Part shown: positions 1 through 6,747 of the stretch, one piece after another
How positions within the stretch are numbered: the stretch's first letter is position 1
Layout: the number at the start of each line of letters is the position of its first letter
Origin: Rhodobacter sp.
Lineage (GTDB): Bacteria > Pseudomonadota > Alphaproteobacteria > Rhodobacterales > Rhodobacteraceae
Assembly: GCA_013824055.1 (NCBI GenBank)
Contig: PNNE01000133.1
Coordinates: forward strand, 1 to 16,463
Direction: 5' to 3'
DNA length: 16,463 bases
The notes under the pieces: model-generated
What the model saw: only the letters and a program-made list of their open reading frames with translations
The model's database searches: none
Told to the model about the DNA's origin: nothing
Program-made: the position numbers and the translations under genes

Positions 1-419
1 ATCGAGGGCTTTGCCTTCAACAAGGCCATCGCAGGGCTGTATGCCTTCACCAACACCATCGCGCGGGCCAATGCCTCGACCGGGGTGATGCAGGACGCGA
101 TCCGCACGCTGGCCAAGCTGATGTCGCCGATGACCCCGCACCTGGCCGAAGAGATCTGGGCGGTGCAGGGCGGCGTGGGGCTCTGTGCCCAGGCCCCCTG
201 GCCAAAGGCGGACCCGGCGCTGCTGGTGGAGATACCGTGGTGCTGCCGATCCAGATCAACGGCAAGCGCCGGGCGGAAATCAGCGTGCCGAAGGACATGC
301 CCGCAGCAGAGGTTGAAAAGCTGGCGCTTGCGGATGAGGATGTGGTCAGGTTCCTTGCCGGACAACCGGTGAAGAAGATCATCGTCGTCCCGGGCCGCAT
401 CATCAATGTCGTCGTCTGA
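1..419 (+). CDS. leuS: Leucyl-tRNA synthetase, C-terminal part, with an apparent frameshift
   Basis: LeuRS charges tRNA-Leu with leucine in the cytoplasm. Only the last ~140 residues are present; the 5' end lies outside the window. Frame 1 reads through the anticodon-binding helical domain, including MSPMTPHLAEEIW (about 121-159), typical of class Ia LeuRS. At 229-231 the frame breaks: GTGGAGATACC is read where GTG GAG GAT ACC would keep the protein in frame. Frame 3 then continues with the usual LeuRS C-terminal domain, starting VLPIQINGKRRAEI and ending IIVVPGRIINVVV before TGA at 417-419. As written, frame 1 ends at 372 and replaces about 45-60 C-terminal residues. LeuRS is essential and this domain contacts tRNA, so a missing G from an assembly error is more likely than a true null. 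The 3' end overlaps lptE by 14 bases. Identity is sure; the state of the frame is not. Confidence 0.93.
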   Translation, partial: RGLCLQQGHRRAVCLHQHHRAGQCLDRGDAGRDPHAGQADVADDPAPGRRDLGGAGRRGALCPGPLAKGGPGAAGGDTVVLPIQINGKRRAEISVPKDMPAAEVEKLALADEDVVRFLAGQPVKKIIVVPGRIINVVV

Positions 420-948
420 CCGCCTGACCTTGCACGCCAGCCCTCTCCCCTCTGGGGGGAAGGTCGCGCGGCTGTCCCGCCGGACGCTGCTGCTTGCTCC
501 GCTGGCCCTGGCCGCCTGCGGTTTCACCCCGGCCTATGGTCCGGGCGGTGGCGCGACCAGGCTGACCGGGGCGGTGCGGGTGCAGGACCCCACGGACAAG
601 AACGGCTTTGACCTGGTCGAACGGCTGGAGGAACGGCTGGGCCGGCCCGAAGCCGTGCGGTACGAGCTGGCCTACACCATCTCGACCGAAACCGTGGGGG
701 TGGGCTTCACGGCCGACAACAAGATCACCCGCTACAACCTGAAAGCCGTGGTCGACTACACCCTGACTGATCAGGCCAGCGGTGCCCGGATCACCGGGGG
801 CCGGGTGCAGAGCTTCACCGCCTATTCGGCCACCGGGTCCACCGTGGCCCAGCTGGCCGCCGAGGAAGACGCGGGCCTTCGGCTGATGCGCATCCTGGCC
901 GACCAGATCACTGCCCGCCTGATCGGCGCGGCCGACAGCCTGCCATGA
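406..948 (+). CDS. lptE: LPS assembly lipoprotein LptE
   Basis: LptE is the outer-membrane lipoprotein that plugs and helps assemble the LptD translocon, which places lipopolysaccharide in the outer leaflet. The 180-residue product has a basic stretch (RLSRRT, 22-27), a hydrophobic core LLLAPLALA and a lipobox LAAC, putting the lipidated cysteine at residue 38. The mature part is short and beta-rich (VRYELAYTI, ITRYNLKAVVDYTL), as in this family. The ATG at 406 lies inside the end of leuS and leaves about 20 residues before the signal peptide; TTG at 430 is an alternative start. No strong ribosome site precedes either, so coupling to leuS is likely. The stop overlaps the holA start (ATGA). 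The leuS-lptE-holA order is common in alphaproteobacteria and supports the call. Confidence 0.9.
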   Translation: MSSSDRLTLHASPLPSGGKVARLSRRTLLLAPLALAACGFTPAYGPGGGATRLTGAVRVQDPTDKNGFDLVERLEERLGRPEAVRYELAYTISTETVGVGFTADNKITRYNLKAVVDYTLTDQASGARITGGRVQSFTAYSATGSTVAQLAAEEDAGLRLMRILADQITARLIGAADSLP

Positions 949-1958
949 TCCTGAAGGGGGCCGAGGCCGCCCGCTACTGCGCCAGGCCCGACCCGGCGCG
1001 GGCGGGGCTGCTGATCTTCGGCGCCGACGCGATGCGGGTGGCGCTGAAGCGGCAGGAGGTCATCTCAGCCCTGGTCGGGCCTGGGGGCGAGGCCGAGATG
1101 CGGCTGACGCGGATGTCGGGCGCGGACCTGCGCAAGGATGCCAGCCTGCTCTTGGACGCGATCAAGTCGGTGGGGTTCTTTCCGGGGCCAAGGGTGGCGT
1201 TTCTCGAGGAAGCGACGGACGGCCTGACCGACACGGTGGCGGTGGCCTTGAAGGAATGGCAGCCCGGCGATGCGGTGATCGTGGTCACGGCGGGCAACCT
1301 GACGGCCAAGTCGGCGCTGAAGTTGCTGTTCGAAAAGCACCCCTCGGCGGTCTGCATCGGGCTTTATGACGAGCCTCCGGGCCGGGAAGAGATCGAGGCG
1401 GCGCTGAAGGCGGCGGGGCTGGCGAACATCGACCGCGAAGCGACGGCTGACCTGAACACTCTGGCCCGCGCGCTGGACCCCGGCGATTTCCGGCAGACGC
1501 TGGAGAAGATCGCGCTGTACAAATGGGGCGATCCTTCGCCGCTGACGCCTGCGGATGTGGCCGCGATGGCCCCCGCGACCATCGAGGCCGAGGTCGACGA
1601 GCTGATCGACGCGGTGGCCGAGGCGCGGTCGCAGGCCATCGGGCCCTTGTTCCGGCGGCTGGAGGGCCAGGGGGTGCAGCCGGTGACGATCTGCATCGGG
1701 GCGCTGCGCCATTTCCGCATCCTGCACGCCGCGGCGACCGACCCGCAGGGGCCCGGGGTCGGCATCCAGAAGGCGCGGGTGAACTTCAAGCAGAAGGACG
1801 CGATGGGCCGCCAGGCCGGGCAATGGGGCGTCCGCGCGCTGGAGACGGCGGTGGCCGTGCTTCTGGAGACTGACCTGACCCTGCGGTCGGCCAGCAAGGC
1901 CCCTGGCATGGCGCTGATGGAGCGCGCCCTGATCCGCATCGCGATGACGCGGCGGTAG
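945..1958 (+). CDS. holA: DNA polymerase III subunit delta
   Basis: HolA is the clamp-loader subunit that opens the beta sliding clamp during chromosome replication. The 337-residue length is normal for the family. The N-terminal region has the form seen in delta subunits (LLIFGADAMRVALKRQEVISALVG, then FFPGPRVAFLEEATDGLTD), a degenerate AAA+ fold without a working Walker A. The middle (LARALDPGDFRQTLEKIALYKWGD) and C-terminal helical domain (GPLFRRLEGQGVQPVTICIGALRHFR) also fit. Start ATG 945 overlaps the lptE stop (ATGA), so the two are probably translationally coupled. It appears to be the last gene of the leuS-lptE-holA unit, because a non-coding gap with a hairpin follows. Confidence 0.93.
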   Translation: MILKGAEAARYCARPDPARAGLLIFGADAMRVALKRQEVISALVGPGGEAEMRLTRMSGADLRKDASLLLDAIKSVGFFPGPRVAFLEEATDGLTDTVAVALKEWQPGDAVIVVTAGNLTAKSALKLLFEKHPSAVCIGLYDEPPGREEIEAALKAAGLANIDREATADLNTLARALDPGDFRQTLEKIALYKWGDPSPLTPADVAAMAPATIEAEVDELIDAVAEARSQAIGPLFRRLEGQGVQPVTICIGALRHFRILHAAATDPQGPGVGIQKARVNFKQKDAMGRQAGQWGVRALETAVAVLLETDLTLRSASKAPGMALMERALIRIAMTRR

Positions 1959-1994
1959 GGGGCGATTTACTGCCGGGCGGCCGGCCCTTGGTGC

Positions 1995-2009
1995 GACGGG
2001 CATCCCGTC
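1995..2009. terminator. Small hairpin after holA, possible terminator
   Basis: GACGGG-CAT-CCCGTC forms a perfect 6-bp stem with a 3-base loop, 37 bases after the holA stop. No T-tract follows, so it is not a classic intrinsic terminator. It may act as a 3'-end stabiliser or a weak stop. Confidence 0.3.
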
Positions 2010-2062
2010 CGACCGGAAATGCGGCGCCGGCAGCACCCGCTCGGCATGGGGCACTCGCGGGA

Positions 2063-2090
2063 TTGACAGTCGGGTGTCGGGGCACAGAAT
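2063..2090 (+). promoter_or_regulatory. Candidate sigma-70 type promoter for the GAF gene pair
   Basis: TTGACA (2063-2068) matches the -35 consensus in full. CAGAAT (2085-2090) matches the -10 hexamer at 4 of 6 positions with 16-base spacing. Transcription would start near 2097, about 70 bases before the TTG start at 2167, placing the 13-bp repeats in the leader. It is read from sequence only. Confidence 0.45.
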
Positions 2091-2111
2091 GGGGTTGAAC
2101 CCGGCACCCGC

Positions 2112-2150
2112 GCCCCGATCCGGTGCCCCGATCCGGCGCCCCGATCCGGC
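2112..2150 (+). repeat. Tandem repeat, 3 x 13 bp
   Basis: Three adjacent units at 2112-2124, 2125-2137 and 2138-2150 read GCCCCGATCCGG followed by T, C and C. Only the last base of unit one differs. The array ends just before the ribosome site of the GAF gene, so changes in copy number would alter leader length without touching a coding frame. Confidence 0.85.
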
Positions 2151-2166
2151 GCAAAGCGAGGACTGA

Positions 2167-2589
2167 TTGACCGCATTCACCGACCTGCACGCCGGCTGCG
2201 CCGCACTTGGCGCGCGGCTGTTCACCGTGACCAGGCTGGACGAGGACCAGGCGCAGTTCGCGCGGGTCTACACCTCGCATCCGGCAGAGTATCCGGTGTC
2301 CGGGACCAAACCGATGCAGAAGGACGGCTGGTACGACACCACCATCGCGGGGCGGCAGACCTTCGTGGCGAACACCCCGCCAGAGTTCGCGCAGTATTTC
2401 TTCGATCATGAGCTGATCGTGTCCCTCGGCCTGGGGTCCTGCATCACCGTGCCGGTGATGGATGGGGACCGGGTGCTGGGCACGGTGAACATCCTGGCGG
2501 AGGCGGAGCATTTCTCCGCCGAGAGGCTGGCCGGTTATGCGGCACTGGTGGCCGGGGCCGCCCCGGCCCTGGCAGCGGAGTTGCGGTGA
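2167..2589 (+). CDS. GAF domain-containing protein
   Basis: This 140-residue protein is essentially one GAF domain, a fold that binds small ligands or cofactors in signalling proteins; no output domain is attached. Features seen are the N-terminal helix (MTAFTDLHAGCAALGARLFTV), the central strand and loop region (QTFVANTPPEFAQYFFDHELIVSLG), and the closing sheet (SCITVPVMDGDRVLGTVNILAE), the usual end of a GAF fold. The start is TTG at 2167, supported by AGCGAGGA five bases upstream. The stop TGA (2587-2589) shares its A with the next ATG, so the two genes are probably co-translated. The ligand cannot be told from sequence. Confidence 0.8.
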   Translation: MTAFTDLHAGCAALGARLFTVTRLDEDQAQFARVYTSHPAEYPVSGTKPMQKDGWYDTTIAGRQTFVANTPPEFAQYFFDHELIVSLGLGSCITVPVMDGDRVLGTVNILAEAEHFSAERLAGYAALVAGAAPALAAELR

Positions 2590-2906
2590 TGGCGAAGGAG
2601 TTGACCCCGGTCGAGGCCTTCCTGGCCCCGCTGGCGAAGATCGCGCGACAGCATCGCGAGATCGAGGGGCTGGTGTTCTGGGGCGGGGACGGCTGGGACC
2701 CCAGCCCGTCCGAGGCGCTGGAGGCCGAAGAGATCGTCTTTTACGCCGAGGGCTTGCTGATCGACGGGTTCCACATGGACTGGGCGCTGGTGGCCGACGG
2801 CGATGCGCCCGACCATCTGCGCCTGTGCTTCTGGCAGGAGGGCACGCCGCCGCCGCCGGTCGCAGCGCCCTGGCGGGTCATCGATGAGGCTCGCTGGACC
2901 GGATAG
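2589..2906 (+). CDS. Unrecognised small protein coupled to the GAF gene
   Basis: I do not recognise this family. The 105-residue product is acidic, with no signal peptide or membrane segment. It contains a tryptophan-rich patch (LVFWGGDGWDPSP, about 29-41) and ends with a proline run and a second aromatic patch (EGTPPPPVAAPWRVIDEARW). ATG 2589 overlaps the stop of the GAF gene (TGATG); a GTG three bases earlier is possible but less likely. The overlap implies a shared transcript and perhaps a shared task with the GAF protein, such as partner or effector, which is inference only. Codon use resembles that of its neighbours. Confidence 0.7.
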   Translation: MAKELTPVEAFLAPLAKIARQHREIEGLVFWGGDGWDPSPSEALEAEEIVFYAEGLLIDGFHMDWALVADGDAPDHLRLCFWQEGTPPPPVAAPWRVIDEARWTG

Positions 2907-2953
2907 CCGGGCCTTTATAACCGGGCCCTATGACCGGGCCCGATAACCGGGCC
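2907..2953 (+). repeat. Imperfect 13-bp-period repeat, four CCGGGCC cores
   Basis: CCGGGCC occurs at 2907, 2921, 2934 and 2947, giving periods of 14, 13 and 13. Between the cores lie short A/T-rich linkers (TTTATAA, CTATGA, CGATAA). The array begins right after the stop codon of the small gene. Its CCCGATAACCGG resembles the CCCCGATCCGG of the array before the GAF gene, so the two arrays may be diverged copies of one repeat. Confidence 0.75.
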
Positions 2954-3009
2954 TTGTCCGGCGGGGCAGACTGCGCCTAGGGTCGCCAGAGTTTGCCAAA
3001 GGACCCCCC

Positions 3010-4022
3010 ATGCGCGTGCTTTACGACCCCGAGCCCCGGACCACCGCGACATCTTCTCGGCCGACGATCTGGCGGCGTTCAAGAGCCGCTACCAGGTGAC
3101 GGAATGGCAGGGCCAGGACCGCGACGCCTTCTATGCGCAGCACCTGCCGGGGACCGAGATCCTGATCTCGCAGCAGCCGATGGGCGCGGACCGGCTGGCG
3201 CTGGCGCCGAACCTGCGGGCGATCTTCAACGTCGAGACCAACTTCCTGCCGAACATCGACTACGAGGAATGTTTCCGCCGGGGCATCCCGGTGCTTGCCC
3301 CCGGCGGGGTCTTTGCCGCTCCGGTCGCCGAGATGGCGCTGGGCATGGCGCTAAGCCTGGCGCGCAACATCCACGGCGAACATGCGGCCTTCCTGACCGG
3401 GCAGGAGAAATGGCTTTTCGACGGCAACCGCGAGTCCGAGATGCTGGCCGGGTCCACCGTCGGCATCATCGGCTTCGGCGATCTGGGGCGGGCGCTGCAC
3501 CGGCTGCTGGCCCCCTTCGGCTGCCGCGTCCAGGCGCATGACCCCTGGCTGCCGCCCGGCCACCTGCGCCGCCTGGGGGTGGAGCCGGTGCCGTTCGACA
3601 CCCTGATGGCCGAAAACCGCTTCGTCTTCGTGATGGCGGCGATCACGACGGAAAACCGGGGGCTGATCGACTCCCGCGCGCTGGCGCTGATGCAGAAGGG
3701 GGCGATGCTGCTGCTGATGTCCCGCGCGGCGGCTGCCGATTTTCCGGCAATGGCCCAGGCCGCCGCCGAGGGGCGCATCCGGGTGGCGACCGACGTCTTC
3801 CCGGTCGAGCCGCTGCCAGTGGACGACCCGATCCGCCGGGTGCCGAACATGCTGTTCTCGCCGCACCGGGCGGGGGCGCTGGAGTTTGCGCTGCGGGAAA
3901 TCGGGACGCGGGTGCTGGAGGACATGGACCTGATCTCGCGCGGGCTGGCCCCGGTCGCCTGCCGCAGGGCCGAACGCGAAACCGTGGCGCGGTTCCGGTC
4001 GAAGCCGGTTGAGCGATCCTGA
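3010..4022 (+). CDS. D-isomer-specific 2-hydroxyacid dehydrogenase, 5' frameshift
   Basis: The protein belongs to the NAD(P)-dependent enzymes that interconvert D-2-hydroxyacids and 2-ketoacids (glyoxylate/hydroxypyruvate reductase and D-3-phosphoglycerate dehydrogenase relatives). The cofactor loop GFGDLG follows TVGIIG (3471-3488). The catalytic triad is visible as Arg in LLLMSRA, Glu in VFPVEPLP and His in FSPHRAG, with usual spacing (28 and 19). The natural start is ATG 3010, with AAAGGA six bases upstream, giving MRVLYDPEP. That frame stops early unless one C is added to the CCCC run at 3034-3037, after which DHRDIFSADDLAAFKSRYQV joins the main frame (about 337 residues). GTG 3096 would give a shortened 308-residue protein. 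The missing base is probably an assembly error, though a recent mutation is possible. The exact substrate is unknown. Confidence 0.85.
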
Positions 4023-4201
4023 AGCCGCGACAGCAGCAGCCCCGCCGCGACCAGGCCCGCCGCGGCCAGGCGCGTCGGCGTCACCCCGCGCACGGCCATG
4101 CCAAGCGCCCCGGTCGCGACGATGAGCAGGGCCGCGGCCATCTGACCGAAGACGAGCGCGGCCCCCATGCGCGCCTCGGTTGCCCTGGGCCATCTGACCA
4201 C
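4023..4201 (-). pseudogene. C-terminal remnant of a YdcZ/DUF606-type DMT transporter
   Basis: Read on the minus strand, this stretch encodes RMGAALVFG, QMAAALLIVATGALGMAVRG and VTPTRLAAAGLVAAGLLLSR. These match the last two membrane helices and the connecting loop of small DMT-superfamily transporters of the YdcZ/DUF606 group (pattern: RLGAA..F...GQLL.ALLLDHFG..G.PV.P....RLLGALL..AGV.LIR). About 4-6 residues seem missing between the helices, there is no N-terminal half, and the frame runs on into the antisense of the dehydrogenase. It is a fossil, not a working gene. Its 5' side faces the LysR gene, the usual layout of a LysR regulator and its target. The family assignment is by eye. Confidence 0.5.
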
Positions 4202-4253
4202 CCTGCGCTGGCGGCATCAACCCTTGCGCATGGCGCTGGTTCGGGCAGATTGG

Positions 4254-4268
4254 CGATATCTTCTATCG
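4254..4268. promoter_or_regulatory. Possible LysR operator (inverted repeat)
   Basis: CGATA-TCTTC-TATCG is a 5-bp inverted repeat centred at 4261, nine bases before the LysR start and between that gene and the divergent transporter remnant. Short interrupted dyads in such gaps are typical LysR binding sites. A chance match is possible. Confidence 0.35.
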
Positions 4269-4277
4269 GCGGTTCCG

Positions 4278-5186
4278 ATGGCTTTCACGTTGCGCCAGCT
4301 TCAGTTCTTCGTCGCCGCTGCCGAGGCCGGGTCGGTCTCGGGCGCGGCGCGGGCGCTGTCGATCAGCCAGTCCTCGGTCACCGAGGCGATCCGGGGGCTG
4401 GAGGATGACCTGGGCGTGATCCTGTTCGACCGGCAGGCGCGGGGGATACTCTTGACCCACAAGGGCTCGGCCTTCCTGCGCCATGCCAGGCAGATCCTCT
4501 CCGACGTGGCGAACGCCCGCAGCACCTTTCAGGCCGAGGCCGAATCTGCCCGTGGTCGCCTGTCGCTGGGAGTCACCAGCCTGGTCGCGGGCTATGTGCT
4601 GTCCGACATCCTGCAACGCTATCGCCGCGCCTTCCCGCATGTCGAGCTGAACGTCATCGAGGACAGCGGCGAATACCTGCAGCACCTGCTGATCGGCGGC
4701 GAGCTGGACGTGGCGGTGCTGCTGACCTCGTCCGTGCATGACCGGATGGCGCTGAACGTCGAGACGCTGCTGGTCTCGCCCTACCGGCTGTGGCTGCCGC
4801 TGGGACACCCGCTGGCGCAACAGGAAAGCATTACCCTGGAAGAGCTTGCCGGAACGCCGATGATCCAGCTGATGGTGGACGAGATCGAGGAATCGACCCG
4901 CCGCCTGACCGCCGCCCTGCCGGTCAAGCCGCAGATCGCCTTCCGCACCCGCAGCGTCGAGGCGGTGCGGTCGCTGGTCGCCACCGGGGCGGGGCTGGCG
5001 ATCCTGCCCAGCCTGGTCTACCGGCCCTGGTCGCTGGAAGGCGACCGGATCGAGATCCGCGACGTATCGGGCGACCTGCCGACAGTGCAGGTGGGCCTGG
5101 CCTGGCGCAAGGGTGCGCCACTTACGGGGCCTGCATCGAACTTCATCCGCTCGGCGCAAAGCACGGCGGTCGCCCGTCCAGGATAA
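4278..5186 (+). CDS. LysR-family transcriptional regulator
   Basis: This 302-residue regulator has normal family length. Residues 1-60 hold the winged helix-turn-helix (LRQLQFFVAAAEAGSVSGAARALSISQSSVTEAIRGLEDDLGVILFDR). Residues ~90-290 form the two-lobed inducer domain (GRLSLGVTSLVAGYVLSDIL; ELDVAVLL; VRSLVATGAGLAILPSLVYRPW). ATG 4278 is chosen because the helix-turn-helix starts there as in other LysR proteins; the frame is open further upstream but that part looks non-coding. It stands alone, downstream of a decayed divergent transporter fragment that may once have been its target. The inducer is unknown. Autoregulation through the dyad at 4254-4268 is inferred. A hairpin follows the stop. 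Confidence 0.92.
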   Translation: MAFTLRQLQFFVAAAEAGSVSGAARALSISQSSVTEAIRGLEDDLGVILFDRQARGILLTHKGSAFLRHARQILSDVANARSTFQAEAESARGRLSLGVTSLVAGYVLSDILQRYRRAFPHVELNVIEDSGEYLQHLLIGGELDVAVLLTSSVHDRMALNVETLLVSPYRLWLPLGHPLAQQESITLEELAGTPMIQLMVDEIEESTRRLTAALPVKPQIAFRTRSVEAVRSLVATGAGLAILPSLVYRPWSLEGDRIEIRDVSGDLPTVQVGLAWRKGAPLTGPASNFIRSAQSTAVARPG

Positions 5187-5188
5187 GT

Positions 5189-5202
5189 CCTGCCGAGGCA
5201 GG
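5189..5202. terminator. Hairpin just after the LysR stop
   Basis: CCTGCC-GA-GGCAGG is a perfect inverted repeat starting three bases after the LysR stop; a 5-bp stem with a CGAG loop is the realistic form. No T-tract follows. It probably marks the transcript 3' end. Confidence 0.35.
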
Positions 5203-5349
5203 CTGACGATCAAGGTCGCTGATCGCCGGCTGGTCAACGGGGCAAAAGCGCTTGATTTAAAACCAAACTAAGGCGACCCTTGGCCGACACCTGGCGTTCA
5301 GCGGTTGGCTGGCCAGGTGGTTTCGGTCAAAAGCAAGTGGTGCCCAGAC

Positions 5350-6588
5350 ATGCGCGGTGACGGTAAACGATTGTTGATCTACGCGCCCGTCCCGCTTCAC
5401 CGCAAGGATGGCAAGCTTTATCTCGAGGACCAGGCGCGCAACGGTCTGCGCCTTTGGGCAGAGAATTTCGATCTGCTGACCGTGATGATGCCTGTCACCG
5501 ACGCGCCGATGCCGAAAAGCTGGGGGCCGCTGGAGCTGGTGGGACCGGCGCTTGAGCGGATCAAGGTCGTGCCGCTGCCGATGGCCTATCGCCCGGATCG
5601 CTTTCTGCGCCACCTGCCGGCAGTGCGACGCCAGATCCGTGACCTGATCACGCAAGCGGATTACGTCAGCTTTGCGATCGGTGGCCTGTTCGGGGATTGG
5701 GGATCGGTGGGTTGCCATGAGGCCTGGAAGATGGGTCGACCCTATGGAGTCTGGACCGACCGGGTCGAGTCAGAGGTGACGCGGCGAATGATCGGACAGG
5801 GACACTGGCGCAGCAGCGTCCGGGCGCGCATCTTCCACAGACCCATGGCGTGGCTGGAGCGCCGCCTGATCCGCCGGGCACATGTGGGCTTCTTCCACGG
5901 GGGCGAGACATTCGATGCCTATTCGCCCTTCTGCCGCAATCCGCACCTTGTGCATGATATCCATCTGAGCAAGTCCGACCACATCGACCCGGCCATGCTG
6001 GAGGCCAAGGTCCAGGCGGCATCCACCGGCTCCGGGCCGCTGAAGATCCTTTACCTCGGGCGGGCAGAACCCATGAAGGGGCCGCTGGACTGGGTCGATG
6101 TGCTGGAAGCCGTGCAGCGCGCGGGCGTCGATTTCAAGGCGCAATGGCTGGGAGACGGCAGCGAACTTGCCACCATGCGGGCGCGGATTGCTGAAAAGGG
6201 GCTGGAGAACAGGATCGCAACACCCGGCTTCGCTACGGACCGTGCGACGGTGCTTGCGGCCTTGCGCAGTGCGGATCTCTTTCTTTTCTGCCACAAGACA
6301 CTGGAATCGCCGCGCTGCCTGATCGAGGCGCTGGCATCGGGCACACCGATCATCGGCTACGACGGCGCCTTTGCCCGAGACCTGATAAAGGACAACGGCG
6401 GCGGCGCACTTGTTCCCCCGAACGACATCGCCGGTCTTGCAACGCAGCTGATCGAGCTTGCGCGTGCGCCTGGCCGACGCGCCGAACTGGTCCGCAACGC
6501 CGCCGCGGATGGCATGCCCTTTGACGACGTATCGGTCTTCCGCCACCGGTCCGAGCTGATCCGCGCGCATCTGCCGCCTCGGCAGTAG
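5350..6588 (+). CDS. GT4-type glycosyltransferase
   Basis: This retaining GT-B glycosyltransferase of 412 residues probably builds a cell-surface polysaccharide or glycolipid from a nucleotide sugar. The C-terminal donor domain is clear: the opening strand LKILYLGRAEPMKGP (231-245), WLGDGSEL (267-273) and the donor motif ESPRCLIEALASGTPIIGYD (319-338), where two glutamates are spaced E-x6-E rather than the usual E-x7-E. The N-terminal acceptor domain begins at KRLLIYAPVPLH. ATG 5350 is preferred because conserved sequence begins there; TTG 5305 would add 15 residues. Neither has a good ribosome site. It has no polysaccharide genes around it. The upstream gap is notably A/T-rich (5252-5270), so it may be a late arrival. 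The sugar and acceptor cannot be named. Confidence 0.85.
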   Translation: MRGDGKRLLIYAPVPLHRKDGKLYLEDQARNGLRLWAENFDLLTVMMPVTDAPMPKSWGPLELVGPALERIKVVPLPMAYRPDRFLRHLPAVRRQIRDLITQADYVSFAIGGLFGDWGSVGCHEAWKMGRPYGVWTDRVESEVTRRMIGQGHWRSSVRARIFHRPMAWLERRLIRRAHVGFFHGGETFDAYSPFCRNPHLVHDIHLSKSDHIDPAMLEAKVQAASTGSGPLKILYLGRAEPMKGPLDWVDVLEAVQRAGVDFKAQWLGDGSELATMRARIAEKGLENRIATPGFATDRATVLAALRSADLFLFCHKTLESPRCLIEALASGTPIIGYDGAFARDLIKDNGGGALVPPNDIAGLATQLIELARAPGRRAELVRNAAADGMPFDDVSVFRHRSELIRAHLPPRQ

Positions 6589-6617
6589 GCAGTCGGGCAC
6601 CTCCGGAATTCACATCC

Positions 6618-6650
6618 ATCGGAAGAACCGATATCTCGCTTCAGTTTTTT
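6618..6650 (+). terminator. Weak hairpin and T-run between glycosyltransferase and ydcS
   Basis: ATCGG-AAGAA-CCGAT (6618-6632) is a 5-bp stem. A run of six T lies at 6645-6650, 12 bases after the stem. The distance is long for an intrinsic terminator. The same A/T-rich stretch could hold the ydcS promoter, but no convincing -35/-10 pair was found. Confidence 0.3.
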
Positions 6651-6747
6651 GTTATTGCGAAACCAGGGCCAGGACATAGGCTTTCCGCAAGTCCGCAGGA
6701 ACGGACTCTCTGCACCCACGCCAGAGACACACCAACGGGAGTCTGCC

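Noticed and set aside
1065..2225. Long minus-strand open frame opposite holA
   Set aside because: It is an arginine- and proline-rich shadow of a high-GC gene, with no recognisable domain. HolA on the plus strand explains the region.
2112..2953. CRISPR array or integron-like sites from the 13-bp repeats
   Set aside because: The units are short and adjacent without unique spacers, and no cas or integrase gene is present.
4628..4660. CGATATC-type words also present upstream of LysR, before ydcS and in the 12383 palindrome, as a shared operator
   Set aside because: The shared word is only 7-8 bases long, the flanks differ, and the copy in the palindrome is explained by that repeat. It is not enough for a common binding site.
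5252..5275. Promoter in the A/T-rich stretch before the glycosyltransferase
   Set aside because: TTGATT at 5252 has no acceptable -10 at 16-18 bases, and other hexamer pairs match at three positions or fewer.
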